This document shows, in pieces, positions 11,836 through 24,759 of a DNA stretch of 64,000 nt. The notes beneath the pieces were generated by a model. The model saw nothing but the letters and a program-made list of their open reading frames with translations. It did not search any database and was not told the DNA's origin. The stretch's first letter is position 1, and each line of letters opens with the position of its first letter. The translations under genes were made by a program, and so were the position numbers. The stretch spans positions 9,392,815-9,456,814 of the forward strand of contig OX442417.1 of NCBI GenBank assembly GCA_949361645.1. Direction: 5' to 3'. The stretch is from Spongilla lacustris. Lineage: Eukaryota; Porifera; Demospongiae; Spongillida; Spongillidae.

Positions 11836-12387
11836 CTTGCACACTTGCGATCATAACATGTAAATAAAATGTATATCCAGAAGACATACATGTAATGGCA
11901 CACACCCTCACACATAACTTGCACAAATAAAAAGCATATAAATACAATTGCGTGTGTACATGCATGTATGGACTTTTACACTAAATTACATGTTTGTGTG
12001 TACGATGAAAAATACAAATAAGTCATTAACACAAATGTACTGCCGCTCCAAAGTTATTTACGTTGTCCCATTATGCAACACGCACATGCGCCCCCTATGT
12101 AGCTTCATAAATGTAACATTTGTCTCTTACAAATAAATATCACACGTACCTGTGTAAGTAGTACATGTAAGTACATGTACACACAGACGCTCAAGATAGA
12201 ACCCACGCACACACAATTTCCTGGGCTCCCGGCATTCTGTGAAAGGAACAAGTGAGTGCTGGCTAGCATGTATCCATGATAAATTAAATGAAAAGAACTG
12301 TACATAATGGACAGTATAATAGACTAAAAAACATTGTACATATATACATCATTTTGAACATGGCACAAAAAGACAATGAACATGTAC

Positions 12388-13612
12388 CTGCACATCATCC
12401 TTCTTTTGTCTACGCTTACTGGCATCTACAGGTAATAAAGCCATCCTTCCAAAATTATAATCAATAGCTGCATTGTGACTAGCAGCCATGGTAGAGCCAT
12501 CCTTGATGTTGCGTTTCAGTTCTGATTCCTTGTTATTCATATATGTGTGTGTACATGTCAAATTTTACTCGTGAATTAACACTGTAACTATGGTCATACA
12601 TATTGAAAACGTATACAGCTTTAGAGTGCCATGCTAACAATGTGAAAACATATAGCAAGAGCCATCATAATGTACATTGATATTTAAACATTAATTAGAA
12701 TATGTTACATAAACACTTATCAAACGAAAATTATTTTAAGCGTGAAAACTCATAAATAATACATTTCAGCAGCAACATTAAGATTGCATGAAGCATTGTG
12801 AAACTAAAAGTGGTTTTAAGGAAAGACATTAACATTTTGCATTTCAGCAACTTGACTCAGCAAAGTGAAGGATAAGCTCTTTTACATGTAGCCTTATGAA
12901 TAACTAGTGCTTAACCACAACCTTTCACCTACATTGTGTCCTCATTCCATAATTCCATCCCTACATGTGTACAAAATTCGAAATTCATATGGTATCAACA
13001 AGCTGTAATTAATCGATCTACACTTCACTCATATACATGTAAATGGTTTGACACATGTACATGTACTTACATAAGCAGATATTTTGACGTGCTGCTTTTT
13101 ATCACCATATTTGGTCATTGTCGGCTCCTTTTCCTTGACTTTAGCAGGTGGATCAGACTCATCTGCAATGTTATTATGGTCTATGTATCCTGACAGCACC
13201 AAGGGCATAGAGGCTTACTTTTGATTTCATAGATCTTGGAGAGCAATACATTCTCTTTTTCTTTCAGCTGTATTTCAAAAAGGAGGTAAGGAAGTAACAG
13301 TACTGAGCAAATATAATTATGGAGGATTAGGAAATTTATTGTTTCATAATGATATCCACACATCATAAATACACCATGTGACATGTTGTACAAATTGGTA
13401 CATTAACTTTATTGTCTGTACATGTGTACAACATATACATATAAATGCAGCTAACCATCAACGTAACTGCAGAGAAGGTCTGTGGCTTGGAAATTTTCTT
13501 GCTCAACCTAAGTAAAATAAAAATATTTAGAATAGGGTCAATCCATGTGAATATCACCTCAAGTTGGACGCATAGCTTTAGATTTTGTTGCAACTTTTCA
13601 TATTTTTCAGTC
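12388..13612 (-). CDS. Partial gene for a charged, coiled-coil-like protein
   Basis: Five minus-strand exons are visible: 13612-13558, 13507-13456, 13267-13219, 13162-13071 and 12528-12388. Each has an AG acceptor and a GT donor. Translations in order include TEKYEKLQQNLKLCVQLE, VEQENFQATDLLCSYVD, LKEKENVLLSKIYEIK, a Lys-rich linker (KVKEKEPTMTKYGDKK) and a final exon of 47 codons with AIDYNFGRMALLPVDASK. The first and third look like coiled coil by heptad pattern. Phases agree for exons 3-4-5, but exon 2 to 3 needs a weak alternative donor or an unseen exon. The 5' end is probably lost in the adjacent N gap. A cytoskeletal or ciliary role would be only a guess. Confidence 0.45.
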
Positions 13613-13794
13613 CTCATATGAAAGTAACTTTGGTGAAAAAAACTTTAATGGTTTATGAAATACAGCATCATGAATAATTAATGATTCTCCACATGTTTGC
13701 TCCTTTGCTGAGCCATTACTTTGCTCTCACAGATCGTGCAGGGTTATATTTGGTATCAAATCGATGCTCTTTTGATATACAACTAAATTATCGT

Positions 13795-13994
13795 NNNNNN
13801 NNNNNNNNNNNNNNNNNNNNNNNNNNNNNNNNNNNNNNNNNNNNNNNNNNNNNNNNNNNNNNNNNNNNNNNNNNNNNNNNNNNNNNNNNNNNNNNNNNNN
13901 NNNNNNNNNNNNNNNNNNNNNNNNNNNNNNNNNNNNNNNNNNNNNNNNNNNNNNNNNNNNNNNNNNNNNNNNNNNNNNNNNNNNNNNNNNNNNN
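13795..13994. other. Assembly gap, 200 N
   Basis: Exactly 200 undetermined bases, a typical fixed-size scaffold gap. The true length is unknown. Exons of the minus-strand gene to the left, or 5' exons of receptor A to the right, may be missing here. Confidence 0.99.
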
Positions 13995-14449
13995 TCAAAG
14001 AGCCTTTCCATCACCTGTCAGATGTTGAAGCCTTGTGAGCAATTAAGCAATGCATTATTGTATTTGAAGCAATAACATAATTGGAATGATATGCAAACAT
14101 ACTAATTATGATCTCATTACTTATGCATTCTGAATGCAATTTGTTGTACCAACTCTTTATTGACCCATACATGTGGTATGCATGTACATGTACATCAACT
14201 GAACAACATTGAGTATAAATGGAATTTTCCTAATTTGAGGGAGTTTAATTTGCATGTACATTTAGAATACTTAATGTTATACATGTACCTACAGTATACA
14301 TGTACATATATTACACCTGTATACATTGTAGGTGTATACTGTAGGTATGACAATAATACATTTATACATACAAGACATACATGTACTTGTACATCTCACT
14401 TGTGACTACACCCTGCATTTGGTTCCATTGCAGCTACATTGTATTTGTA

Positions 14450-14770
14450 TGAAAGGTTATAGTTAAGAAGCCAAATTTAATTTCCTTACTTGAAGGCCTA
14501 GTGTCTATGTGTAACATACACATGTACCTACATCACATGTACATGTGCAATGGAAATCATATCTCTGTATCAGTAAACAATTGTATTATTGTACCTTGTA
14601 AGCTTTATTTTAAAGGGTGAAGACTGATTGGATGAGTTTGTGTGTGCCCATGCCCTGAGTTATTTGTATTTGGTTTGAACAATCCCTTTGGAGCAGTTTG
14701 TATGAAAAGTCAAAATTAAGAAGCCAAATTGAACTTCCTTACTCCAAGGCCTACATGTAGTGTCTCTCCT
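14450..14770. repeat. Diverged tandem duplication of about 250 bp
   Basis: The stretch TTAAGAAGCCAAATT followed by TTCCTTACT and AAGGCCTA at about 14463-14505 recurs at about 14715-14762 with substitutions. No coding potential is seen in either copy. Confidence 0.6.
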
Positions 14771-15224
14771 GCATTGCAGTTCCAATCCTTGAGCATTTGG
14801 TGTGAAGATTGGTCTGATTTTTGTAGTTGTTATTTTTGATTAGCCTCTTCCTTATTGGTGTTGTAAAGGCTAAAATATGCGTCCTGTAAAACGTAATCAA
14901 TCTTATCTACTGCAGCTTCACTACAGTAACGTCAGCTGATGGTGACGGTTATGCATGCTATTGTTTTGAGGTTACCTGTATTGCTGGATCAAATAGAATT
15001 TAGCAGGCCTTTTTGTGTGTAGTACTTGATCAGTCTTCACCATTTGAAATAAGGCATGCATGTAGCTCACAAGCAAGGTACAATGTAGCTGTAAAGTTTG
15101 GGAGATGATGTCTCTCAAACAATTTTTCCAAGTTTGCACTGATACAGAAATACAATTGATGTAAGTGTACATGTAGGTATATGTTACACGTTGTGCTTTG
15201 CTGTTGACATATTTCTCTGTCTAG

Positions 15225-17375
15225 GCATACTACCAGCACCATCACAGCTCACAGTAAATTCCTCAAACTCTACCTTATCACTCTCCTGGGTTGCTCCACC
15301 TTCTCTTGAAGTTTCAACTCCTCCCACCATATCCCATTACATACTTGGTAACAATGTCACCAACATTCCAAAGAACATCAGTAATCCAGCAGTATGCAAG
15401 CCTGCTATGCCTTGTAATTCATCACCTGATATAAATGACCCATCATTTATAATAAATACTGGAGAGCAAAATACAACCATCTTGGACTATAATGGTACAA
15501 TTGAGTTTACATTCTTTGCTGTCAATGGAGCTGGAGATGGAATTGCAACTACATATACTTATGTGCCTTCAAAGAAGACACTGTTAGCTGGTTAGTATGG
15601 TTCTTATATGTGTAAGTGAATGGAATAGTTAAGAATATTTACCTAGCATGTTTGATTGATTGTGTGCATGTGCAAAATTTCATGTATACAAATGCATGCA
15701 TTACATTTATCTGGTGTACAACACTTCCACTCTTTCATGTGGTGTACTTTATTTTAGCCCCACACCAATCATATCTATTACAATTATTTTATTTTATTAC
15801 CTATTACTATGTATAAGTGTCATATCTCTACCTTTGCTGTGCAGCTAAAATATTAACACATCAAAATAAAGGCATGAGACACCAATTTTAATTTCAAAGT
15901 TGTTTTTCAAATCATTCAAATCACCCTGCTTCTCGGCTGGTTGCTGTAATGCCTTATAAACTATGTTACATAATCTACCAAACCTACACCTGACCCTTGA
16001 GGATGGTTCTTGCAACTTTGGAATATTCCTCCAGTCCGCTGGTTAGGGGAAGAGGAATACTTACTGCTTAGAAACGACTTTAGTCACCCAGCAGGATTTT
16101 GTTGGACAAGAAGCTGATCAAGTGTTCCATCATACGTTATTTTGTTTCTACACGCATCAATAAGTACCCTAGGTTATACAGCGTCTGTTTATGGATATGA
16201 ATGAGCTATTAGATGGGCATTTCATTGGAGTCTAACCTACTTGATTTTCAGCTACTTGCCATCAGAAGGTGTCTTTTTAACACTTATTAGGACTACATTT
16301 GAACAAAAATAGGCTTCGAAAGCACAAAGTTGGCTACTCAATTATGACGATACAGATCTGTATTTGTATTGCTAGTGTGTTTTGTCAGTAAGGCACAACA
16401 AGTATTACATGTACATGTACACTGTACATAAAGCAATAAACTTACTACTTACATTGTAATGCAAAAATGTCATTAAACTGCCTGTACATGGCCTACCCCA
16501 TGGACTTTTCAGATAATTTTATCTCAAGTGATATTAGAACTATTGTGAACTTCTGAAATGCTTACAACAGGATGAATCTTAATAACCAGTAATATGAATA
16601 CTTCAAAATACATGCAGATGGAATTATCAATAACAAAATTGGGTTCCCAACTACTGTTGAATTGAAGTTGTTTACCTGGTTACCATACAGTATATTATTT
16701 GCACTTAAAATAACAAACATCAAATAATCCTTGTGTACAGTGGATGTACATGTACATGTACATGTACAATCATTTGTGATTGTATGGTTCAAAATTTACA
16801 TGTACACAGTACTGTGATACATTGTATAAATAATAATAATCATATAACGTATGTTTTGTGTAGGTGATGCTCCAAGACTAACTGCTCCAACAGCTGTAAA
16901 TACATCTTATAATGCAACTATTAGCTCCAGTGGTACTACTGCCATATCCACCTATGGTTAGTTAACTTTTTGGTACATGTACTTATTTATGCCTCAATTA
17001 TTTTCCAGTAATAATAATAATTGTACCAGTTGTAGTGGTTGTCATTGCTACAGCTATTGTGGTACTAATAATAGTCATGGTGATGTACAGAAGGAAAAAA
17101 AGTAAGTTAGAGCTACAACATGGTATACATGACTTCAGTTATGTACTTGTCTTCATGAAGCTTCTGTGGTGATTACACCTAATCCACCTGCCAATAACAT
17201 ATATGTTCTATCTGATACCATACGGTAAGTCATTGCATCATTTCAAGGTTGGATAATGATCCAGATTTTGTTTATGTAAAACACCTTAGAAGAAATAATG
17301 AGCAAAATGATCAAAATGTGTCACAGCAAAATGAAGTAAAGGTTAGTATTGTGTACGTAGATGTGTGCATTTAAA
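15225..17375 (+). CDS. Receptor A: FN3 single-pass membrane protein (5' end missing)
   Basis: Exons: 15225-15590, 16864-16956, 17009-17101, 17161-17224 and 17248 to the stop at 17373-17375. The first is a fibronectin-III-like domain of about 120 residues (SLSWVAPPSLEV, ISHYILGNN, then EFTFFAVNGAGDG) rich in N-glycosylation sequons. Next come a Ser/Thr-rich stalk and a membrane helix (IIIIVPVVVVVIATAIVVLI) followed by MYRRKK, so the tail is cytoplasmic. The tail holds tyrosines in NIYVLS and DFVYVKH. If exon 5 is read through to its stop, it ends SIVYVDVCI, which contains an ITIM-like I-x-Y-x-x-V. The first four visible introns split codons in phase 1, 1, 1 and 2. The last is only 23 nt long (17225-17247), which is suspicious. 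Signal peptide and upstream domains were not found. Likely a cell-surface adhesion or signalling receptor, paralogous to receptor B. Confidence 0.75.
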
Positions 17376-20300
17376 TGCGCACAGTACATCTAGTGAACTT
17401 TGTCTTAAGATATCAGAATGAAATACAGTAAAGGACATATGTAACATTGGAATTTTCCTAGTTATAAATTCTTGTGAATTTTCTGTAAGCCTGCACTGTC
17501 TCTGACAGAAACAAATTATTTAACATCACAATCATCATGCTGGGAGGGATTTCAGTAGTTGTCTAACAGCGTGATGATGTATGTGTATTGGAGGTCAGTA
17601 GTGGTCACAAAGGAATGTTGTAATATATTCTGTTCCCAGGGTAATCAACAGATTTGGGTCATGCTTATTTGGTGTACATATGTAACATTATGTAATATGG
17701 ATGATGGCAAAGCCATATTTTCTAAAGAGGTTTTTATGGCTCATGGTATGCACATTTCTTACAGTCAATGTTTGGTATTGTTTGACTTTGCAGCATGCAC
17801 TTTAACACAATGTCCAGCCTACTTCCTACATGTAGCATGCACTTCTCTGTATATTAGTGTATTATGCCACACCATGCATTATGTGTGTGGTCAGACTATC
17901 CTTTAATAACTTCATGTTCCATTACCTAATAAACCTTCAAATAAGCAGGTGGACATAAAAAATCATCAACTTTTTTAACACAAGGTTACATGTACATTAT
18001 AAAACAGCAACCAAACAGCTAAGGCCTTCACGTGCACAGATGACAATACATTATTACATACATGGGTCCATATACATGTATGTACAGGGTGTGTATGTTC
18101 TGTATACATTTGAGAAGTGCATGTTTTGTTAGCATGGCCAGAAATTGAGGACATGAGTGAATATGTAAGGTTGTGATAGAGATTTGAGAATTCTGATCTC
18201 ACCAATACATTTGCCCTTTTTTATGATTTATCTTGTTTCAAGACAAGAAATTATTAATTCAAATCAATCAGTTAAAAATGATTTTTTTCAAATTGAATTC
18301 CGAACAGGTTTAGTATTTGCTAAAAATTGGTCTGATTATAATATGCGAGTATCATGATAAGAACATTAAGCATCCATTAACTAAATTCAAGACAAATTAA
18401 TTAATTATAACCGAGCATAATAATTTTATTCATAAACGTATTTCATTATGTATTACCTTGCGTATTGATGTTTCGTCTGCTCACGAGACTTCTGCTCACA
18501 AGTGTTGTTAAAATCATCTACTCACAAGAACATTAAAATAGTAAGAACAATATAGTGTGTCAAGCCTCCATTTCTGCAACGCTTCACGATACTACTATGG
18601 TATGCCCACGCTGATGTGGATTGATGCAGCACAAATGCACAAATTAAAAATTCTGTGTGCCAGACTAGTGTATAATAACAGCAGGTCCTGACATGTTTTT
18701 GTTGTTGCCAAAACACTATCAAAACTAAATCTTACATACGCGCAAATTTAGTTCAGCGTTTGAATAGTTCCCAGGCCATACCAAGTAATTTCGTGCATTC
18801 TCACGCGACACAATAGTGTAACTAATCATGGGTATTTTATCGCAAGGTGTCGCTACATCAGGCGGGAATGAGAATAGTAGTGGTGTTTTACTGTTTCATT
18901 GGCGTAAGTTAAGCCAAAAGCGTTCAAAGCTATCAAACAGCACATGGAGAAATTACATGTAGCTCATGATTATTTACCCATCTGAATCATTTTCACTGCT
19001 TTCACATTGATCAGCTGAAATGAGGTGGATACATGCATGTGGTACACATAAAGCCCACTACATGATTATCTGTTAGAATGCACCATTTTATCAATTTTTA
19101 AAGTTAAAGTTCATAGGTCAGTGTATGTTTGAAGGCGAACTCATTCAAACCATTGCAGCCCATTGTAAACAACATTGCATGTACATGTGTTCAGTGCTAC
19201 ATGCCAGTATATAGCACTGAACAACACAGACAGTTATTGCATATCACTTTATACATGTACATGCAGTGACTTTTGCATTGCAGTGAATAATATTTTCTTT
19301 CCTGCTAATGAATAGGAACACGGAACTTCTAATCCTTTTCCTTGTTATGGTCTCCCTCGCATCCTGCATGCTGCTGATAGTGCCACCGTGTCAGTGACTG
19401 CGATCAATGAATTTTACCGGAGATACTGTTAATTCACATGGTAGATGACCAACAATTACACCTCCCTTTTTGATGCAGACGACACGGCAATTGTGTAAAT
19501 TTTCAGGCTCCCTGCATACCTCTAGATTCTCCGATCATAGGGGTCCAAATAGCGTTGTAAACTTGTATGACACACTCCACGTACACTCGATCGCTGCATG
19601 CAATGATAGAAGTGCCATAATAGAAATAAAAAGTGCAACAAACTTCAAACGTGGATCAATGTAATCAATTATCGTGAAGTTTTTACATGTATATATGCAT
19701 TCATTGTACGCAGCTGCAGATGGATGACATCATCTCGCTATGCTTTAATCGATTTGCAGCTAGCTATTTTATGCGGCCAAGTATAGACGAGTAGTTCTTA
19801 ATTCGAGTAATGATGTGTGCAGACAAATGTCGCACAAACATCTCCATCGTCCTGCCAACAAGATCATCCCACATACATGATGAACGTCACATGAGTATTA
19901 GAAAAGTGGTGTTGTAATGAATTGCTATCTGCACACACAACAAACACACACAGATAGAATTTGCTCCATTTAGACTCAGTATCAAAAGCATACACTATAT
20001 ATTAGAACATAGAAAGTACATGCATGGGGTTGCTCCTTAAGCTAGACAACACCAACCTTCCTATCTGAACTCAGATAGAGTTCAATAGGGTAAGGGTTAC
20101 CATTGACATTGACAAAGCCTGCATGTCTGCAGAAGATGATTAATTTCATCAAAGGTCACAGAAAACACTGTGGAGATTCTACCATGTACCCTTCACTACT
20201 GCAATAGTATGGTTGCGTGCATGTACCGACAGTATTATGAATAGTAAACACAACTGCATGAGTAGGTCTATTCACTTTCTTACCTAGTCCGGATAAGTAT

Positions 20301-20508
20301 TGTCCAGTGGAAGGTTCCAGCATAGCCGCATACATGTATGATAACAGAATGAAATTAGACGTTCTTGAGAACTCCATCCCCAGAAATCCTGCAAGCACTA
20401 CTTTGCTATCGGCATGCATTGAAATTATTACATGCATGTATTGTTTGTAATGTTTACTATTACCAATATTGACAAGTGTTTGCACAAAGTACATGTACTT
20501 TCAAACGG
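17376..20508. other. No supportable gene
   Basis: AT-rich, stop-rich sequence with a few ACATGT runs. The plus-strand frame 17559-17906 and the minus-strand frames 18522-18722 and 20156-20494 lack a recognisable domain or paired splice sites. If the exons at 22161-22413 belong to receptor A, this stretch is one large intron. Confidence 0.45.
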
Positions 20509-21215
20509 TCAATAGGTGCCTTCATATCCCTCGATGCGGACAAGCTCCTTGGTATCATTGAGTTCGGTGCGCACTTTTTTTACGGCATTACACTTTGGAA
20601 GCTCTGAAAAAGGCATGAAAAGTTCTTGGTAAAACTTGTCGCTTACTCTGAATCTATCTAGCAGATACAAAACCATTAGATTTGCCTCGATGCTAGTGCT
20701 GTCGGAGTTATTGATAGCAGTGGTTCCTGATATCAGAGGCATAGTTATACAATTTTTCCAGTGATGGTATGACATGTGAGTCAGGAGTAATCCCGTATGA
20801 TGGCAGGAATTCCAACGCTCAGCTTGTGCAAATAACTACATTTTGTACATTCCTTAGAGCATGCCTGTTGCTTACATATCTCATTTACCTCCTTTGTTAC
20901 AATATACTGTGAAGCAAGCGTGCGTTTCGTGTACTTCAGTCAGCTCCTGCCTCACTATAACATTGGCTGATCCTGCAAATCTTCTATCATAGCATCGACT
21001 TCAGCTAGCCAATAAGTCATTCACTATGCTTCGTTCTTTCAACAAGCATGGTAGCAGGAAACAACTCACCTTTATGAATTGTAATGATTGCGGAGCCAAG
21101 TAGCACATCGATCCTCTTTGCACCCCTTGTTTTTCTAAGTTTAGAGGCAACACTCAGCGATCTGCGATACAGTTGTGTCTTAAACGTGTTGCGTCTGGGT
21201 CGAAAGACATGATAT
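20509..21215 (-). pseudogene. Two-exon transposon-type coding remnant
   Basis: A minus-strand upstream segment (about 21215-21071) translates to a basic peptide including RRSLSVASKLRKTRGAKRI and ends in a consensus donor GTGAGTT. A second exon (20734-20509) follows a GATATCAG acceptor, reads EANLMVLYLLDRFRVSDKF and FSELPKCNAVKKVRTELN, and ends at a stop. The pattern (leucine-rich helix, SDK-x-Y, then a Lys-rich K-VR-x-LN motif) reminds me of uncharacterised transposon-associated proteins in sponges and cnidarians, but I cannot name the superfamily. No terminal repeats were found around it. Confidence 0.4.
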
Positions 21216-22160
21216 TGTCACGTTCATTTAATAACGCCGGCATGTATCGGTGCTCCGGAATTTGCCCAGTCTTCCAGTAGACGGTTTGGAATCGATACAG
21301 ATAGTATATCATCAAGTTCAGTGGACCCCACAATAGTCACAACTAGTGACTCCAATGGAGGTAGCACATCTTTTGAAAGCGTATCAGTAGCTTCTTTGGC
21401 TACTAGCTAGTTCCATATAGATATATTGTTCACTTCACAAAGCGAAGCTATAGAATCAACGCAAGGATACAAATACCATGTACAAGGTACACTCGATTAT
21501 GGAAGTTACGGATGTATACGTAGCATGTATCGACCAGTGTACTGTGTGATAATTCTAATAATGTCATGCTGCACAACCTACAAAAGTGCATTTTGTGGCA
21601 AAATTAACACCATAGTAAAAGTATATGGCCAGATGATTTGGTCTTTAGGATCTGCCTTGGAAACTTGAGTAGCGGATCTACACGGCGTGCTATAAGGGAG
21701 AAGCGCTTGATAAGTACACCCAGTTTCGAATTAACTGTGTGCACATTTTGGCAGAACAAAATAATACAAGAAGATGCATTCAAAGTACCTTTATCACACT
21801 ATTAGGCCTGGAAACATTGTTACGGGACTTGAGCACTAATGGTATGCTGTGGAAGCACTTGTTATATTCACAACACGTAGATGATATTCAGGATGAAACA
21901 ATCATATTCACTACTCCACACACAAAGCTAAAATTGTATTCACATATCAAATGTAAACTGTGAGCACCAAATTTTGCTGTCCACTGTGCACAACACCAAT
22001 TTGGTGCTCCAAGAGTTTTACAGTGTGTAGGCGTTTTAATGCAAATCTTCATAGATGTTCCATACTTCATTATTTCATGATGCACCTCGCAGGTTTCAAA
22101 CATTCATGTCCGCTATTTCTGGTCATGGGTAAATCTGTTCTTTTTTTGTTTTGTATGCAG

Positions 22161-22413
22161 ACAATCCATTTACATGTATCAATGACTACCATCCATCAAA
22201 GGTGCGCATTTCATGTTTGTATTCTTTTGTGCTCAACAGGATAATGAATGTCATCAGTTCAATGGATATTCAAATTCAGATCATCTAACACCATCACCCA
22301 CACCTGAGTATGCTGAGGTACCCAAACCAATGGTGACCAGAGATGCCAGGGACATGGAACCAAATCTTCCCACTGCACAACAGCATTTAAAACTGTTTCC
22401 TAGTAATGCATAA
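22161..22413 (+). CDS. Two 3' exons with tyrosine-rich tail (possibly receptor A)
   Basis: Exon 22161-22201 (41 nt) follows the acceptor TGTATGCAG and ends AAAG before GTGCGC. Exon 22240-22413 follows CTCAACAG and ends with TAA. Translation gives CINDYHPSK, then 57 residues with FNGYSNSD and SPTPEYAEVPKP. Tyrosines in acidic, polar context resemble cytoplasmic SH2-binding tails. The first exon needs one base from its donor partner. The membrane exon of receptor A (17009-17101) ends in exactly that phase, so these could be an alternative tail 5 kb downstream. They could also end a separate paralogue whose upstream exons are not seen. A polyadenylation hexamer AATAAA lies at 22590-22595. Confidence 0.5.
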
Positions 22414-22477
22414 TAGAGAACACAACTGTACATGTACATGTATGTGGTAGTTACTGAAAGCATGAATATGATTAGGT

Positions 22478-22542
22478 GTGTATATGTGTGTATATGTGTG
22501 TGTGTGTGTGTGTATGTGTGTGTGTGTGTGTGTGTTTGTGTG
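22478..22542. repeat. (GT)n microsatellite
   Basis: An interrupted GT/TATGTGTG run of about 65 bases. Confidence 0.95.
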
Positions 22543-23160
22543 TAATTGACATAGGATTTATCAAACAGAACAGAAATACACGAATTGACAATAAATAGTG
22601 TACATAATTCTGATTGGTTGTCAAGTCTGCCATTAGAGGTCCCTTCATCTCTTCAGAGTCATTCTTCAAGATCCAGGGTCTGCATAAAACATTCTGATAC
22701 CCCCTATGACTGAAATAACATACAAACACCCTCTCCAAATAAATTAGTGTCCATATAGGCTGCATGTGTGAGTCAGTTTCTGGGTTCAATCCATATATCC
22801 CCCCTACCTCTCCAGGATCACAAGAGATACCAAAAGTTCTAGCCTGAAAAAGGGGCAGACCAAGCCCCAATGGGGAATTGAAGCTAACAGTGTTCTTCAT
22901 ACACCCTGACTGAGTCGTGCCCACCCATATAATCTTTTTCACTCCACCATGCCCATGCCCCCTTGTCGTAGCCGTATCGTTTGAATATGCCCAGCCTGCC
23001 ATGGAGAGGATATCCCATCCAAAAAAAATTAAGAGGTGGTGACATCTTCATTGCAACTAGAATGGAGTTTAAAAAGTTAATGTATCATGCAGTAACAACA
23101 CACTCATATACATGGTATGCATCGATACACTAGCTAGCACAGTTACATGTTACGTATAAC

Positions 23161-24264
23161 CAGTGGCGGATCTAGGAATGGGGCTATAGGGGGGGCGGCC
23201 GGGGGCGGGACCCACCCACTCACCAGCAAGGGGGTATGGGGGAGCTCTGTAAGCTCCCCCATCGGGGCCTGGGGCGGAGCCCCAGAAGCTTTCACATTTT
23301 TCGCTTCAAAGCCGCTAAAATCAGCGTATTCGCAGCGCAGTGAAAGAATTTACATACGCGCGAAAGACAATTAACGAAGTTTATTGCGACAACGCGCCTC
23401 GTAACGGTCGTCAACAGGCGTCTAAGAATATTGGATATGCTCGCGTGAGCAAACCGTACTTCTCCGGGCCTCTATATTGTCGTTGTGATGTAAATCGTTT
23501 TAGAGGTATGGTGATGTAGCAATTGAAGCAGCAGCAGCTGTGAAAATGTTTCGCCATTTGCACCTTTTACGGAACTTGTACATTTAAAGACTGAAACTTT
23601 GTTATCGTTATTTATGATCGTGATTCAGTTAAGTTAGTATACACCTATCAGTGGCGTAGGAAGGGAATATAGAGTGCAGCGGCCAACAAAGTTGGTTCCC
23701 CCGCCTCCCCGGGGAGGGTACGGGAGGGGGGCACCCCTCCCGGCCAGCTGCGCTGTAAGCTCCCCCATCGGGGTCTGGGGCGGAGCCCTAGAAGCCAACG
23801 CTTTTTGTGTAGAAAACCCCCCAAAACAACGCAAAAACTGTAACCAGGTTAATTTGTTTTGAGACCTTGCCTCTGCGCATGTAATATAAAATACAAAACG
23901 GCTATAGTGCAGCCAAGGCCACTTTTGGTAACCGTTGTACACTGGGTAGCCTAGCTTGAGCTAGCTCTCGCGATCGATTTGAAGACCATGCACTTGCATG
24001 TCATTAACTATAGCAGCAATTGCTCAGCTAATTGAGTTGATACATGCGCGCTTGTGAACCTAATATATTTTTTGTTGTTGTGAAAAAGTGCAGCGGCCAT
24101 GGCCGCTGCTGCCGCCCCAGCTCCTACGCCACTGGGCCTATGCACATGCAGGCAAGATTTCGAAGGAACGAATAAAACGTTCGCGGTTATTAAATAAAAT
24201 TTCCGGTATTAGATTAAATTTCGTGAATCACTGAAACTTTTAAGAAATTGCCCCCCTCCCTCCC

Positions 24265-24295
<31 letters not shown>

Positions 24296-24459
24296 AAAAG
24301 GTGTGCTTTCTAGATGCGCGTGCGTTACGTACGGTAGGAAGTGCGCGCGCACGCTGTGTGGGGGGAGGGGGGGGGCGGCAATTTAATGACAGGGGCGGCA
24401 TTTAATATGAATGGGGGGGGGGCTGCCGCCCCCCCAAGGCTATGCTAGATCCGCCACTG
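23161..24459. mobile_element. hAT-like element, termini CAGTGGCGGATCTAG
   Basis: The 5' end CAGTGGCGGATCTAGG matches the inverse CTAGATCCGCCACTG at the 3' end. Flanking octamers CGTATAAC (23153-23160) and CATATAAC (24460-24467) agree at seven of eight positions, as for an aged hAT target duplication. The body has no transposase. It includes a GC-rich hairpin module, long C runs and a nested element at 23649-24134. Confidence 0.78.
23649..24134. mobile_element. Nested element, termini CAGTGGCGTAGGA
   Basis: The ends CAGTGGCGTAGGA and TCCTACGCCACTG are inverse copies, with subterminal TGCAGCGGCC repeated in inverse orientation at both ends. The flanks share only CCTAT, so the target duplication is degraded or shorter than eight. 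The large element at 40789-46165 has the same terminus, so this is probably its non-autonomous relative. It interrupts the 23161-24459 element and is therefore younger. Confidence 0.7.
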
Positions 24460-24711
24460 CATATAACACACACAAGTGCACACAATGGACAGCCCTGGAG
24501 GGGGAAATGGGATCAACGCCCCCCCCCCCCCCCTCCCCTTCGATACTTGAGTTCTGCCTCCTCTAGTTATGATACTTCCAAAAATTTGCATCAGGCCCAA
24601 GGGTGACAGCAGGCTGATATAGAGCAGTGATGGCATATGAAATGCCACCACCCTCGCACCCCCCCCCCCCCCCCCCCCCCAGTTTTTGTATACATGTAGA
24701 ACCATAAGCGG

Positions 24712-24748
<37 letters not shown>

Positions 24749-24750
24749 AG
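24246..24750. repeat. Cluster of poly-C/poly-G tracts
   Basis: At least five homopolymer or near-homopolymer C (or G) runs occur within 500 bp, including about 21 C at 24660-24680 and about 32 C at 24717-24748. The apparent open frames here (poly-Pro on one strand, poly-Gly on the other) are artefacts of the tracts. Strong G-quadruplex potential is likely. Confidence 0.9.
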
Positions 24751-24759
24751 CCCCTCTGA

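Noticed and set aside
19470..19664. An ADDTAIV-like reverse-transcriptase motif near 19470
   Set aside because: The frame stops immediately after the motif and no other reverse-transcriptase blocks surround it.
22472..23002. Minus-strand 176-codon frame
   Set aside because: Part is a GT microsatellite (His/Thr repeats), and the rest shows no domain or splice support.
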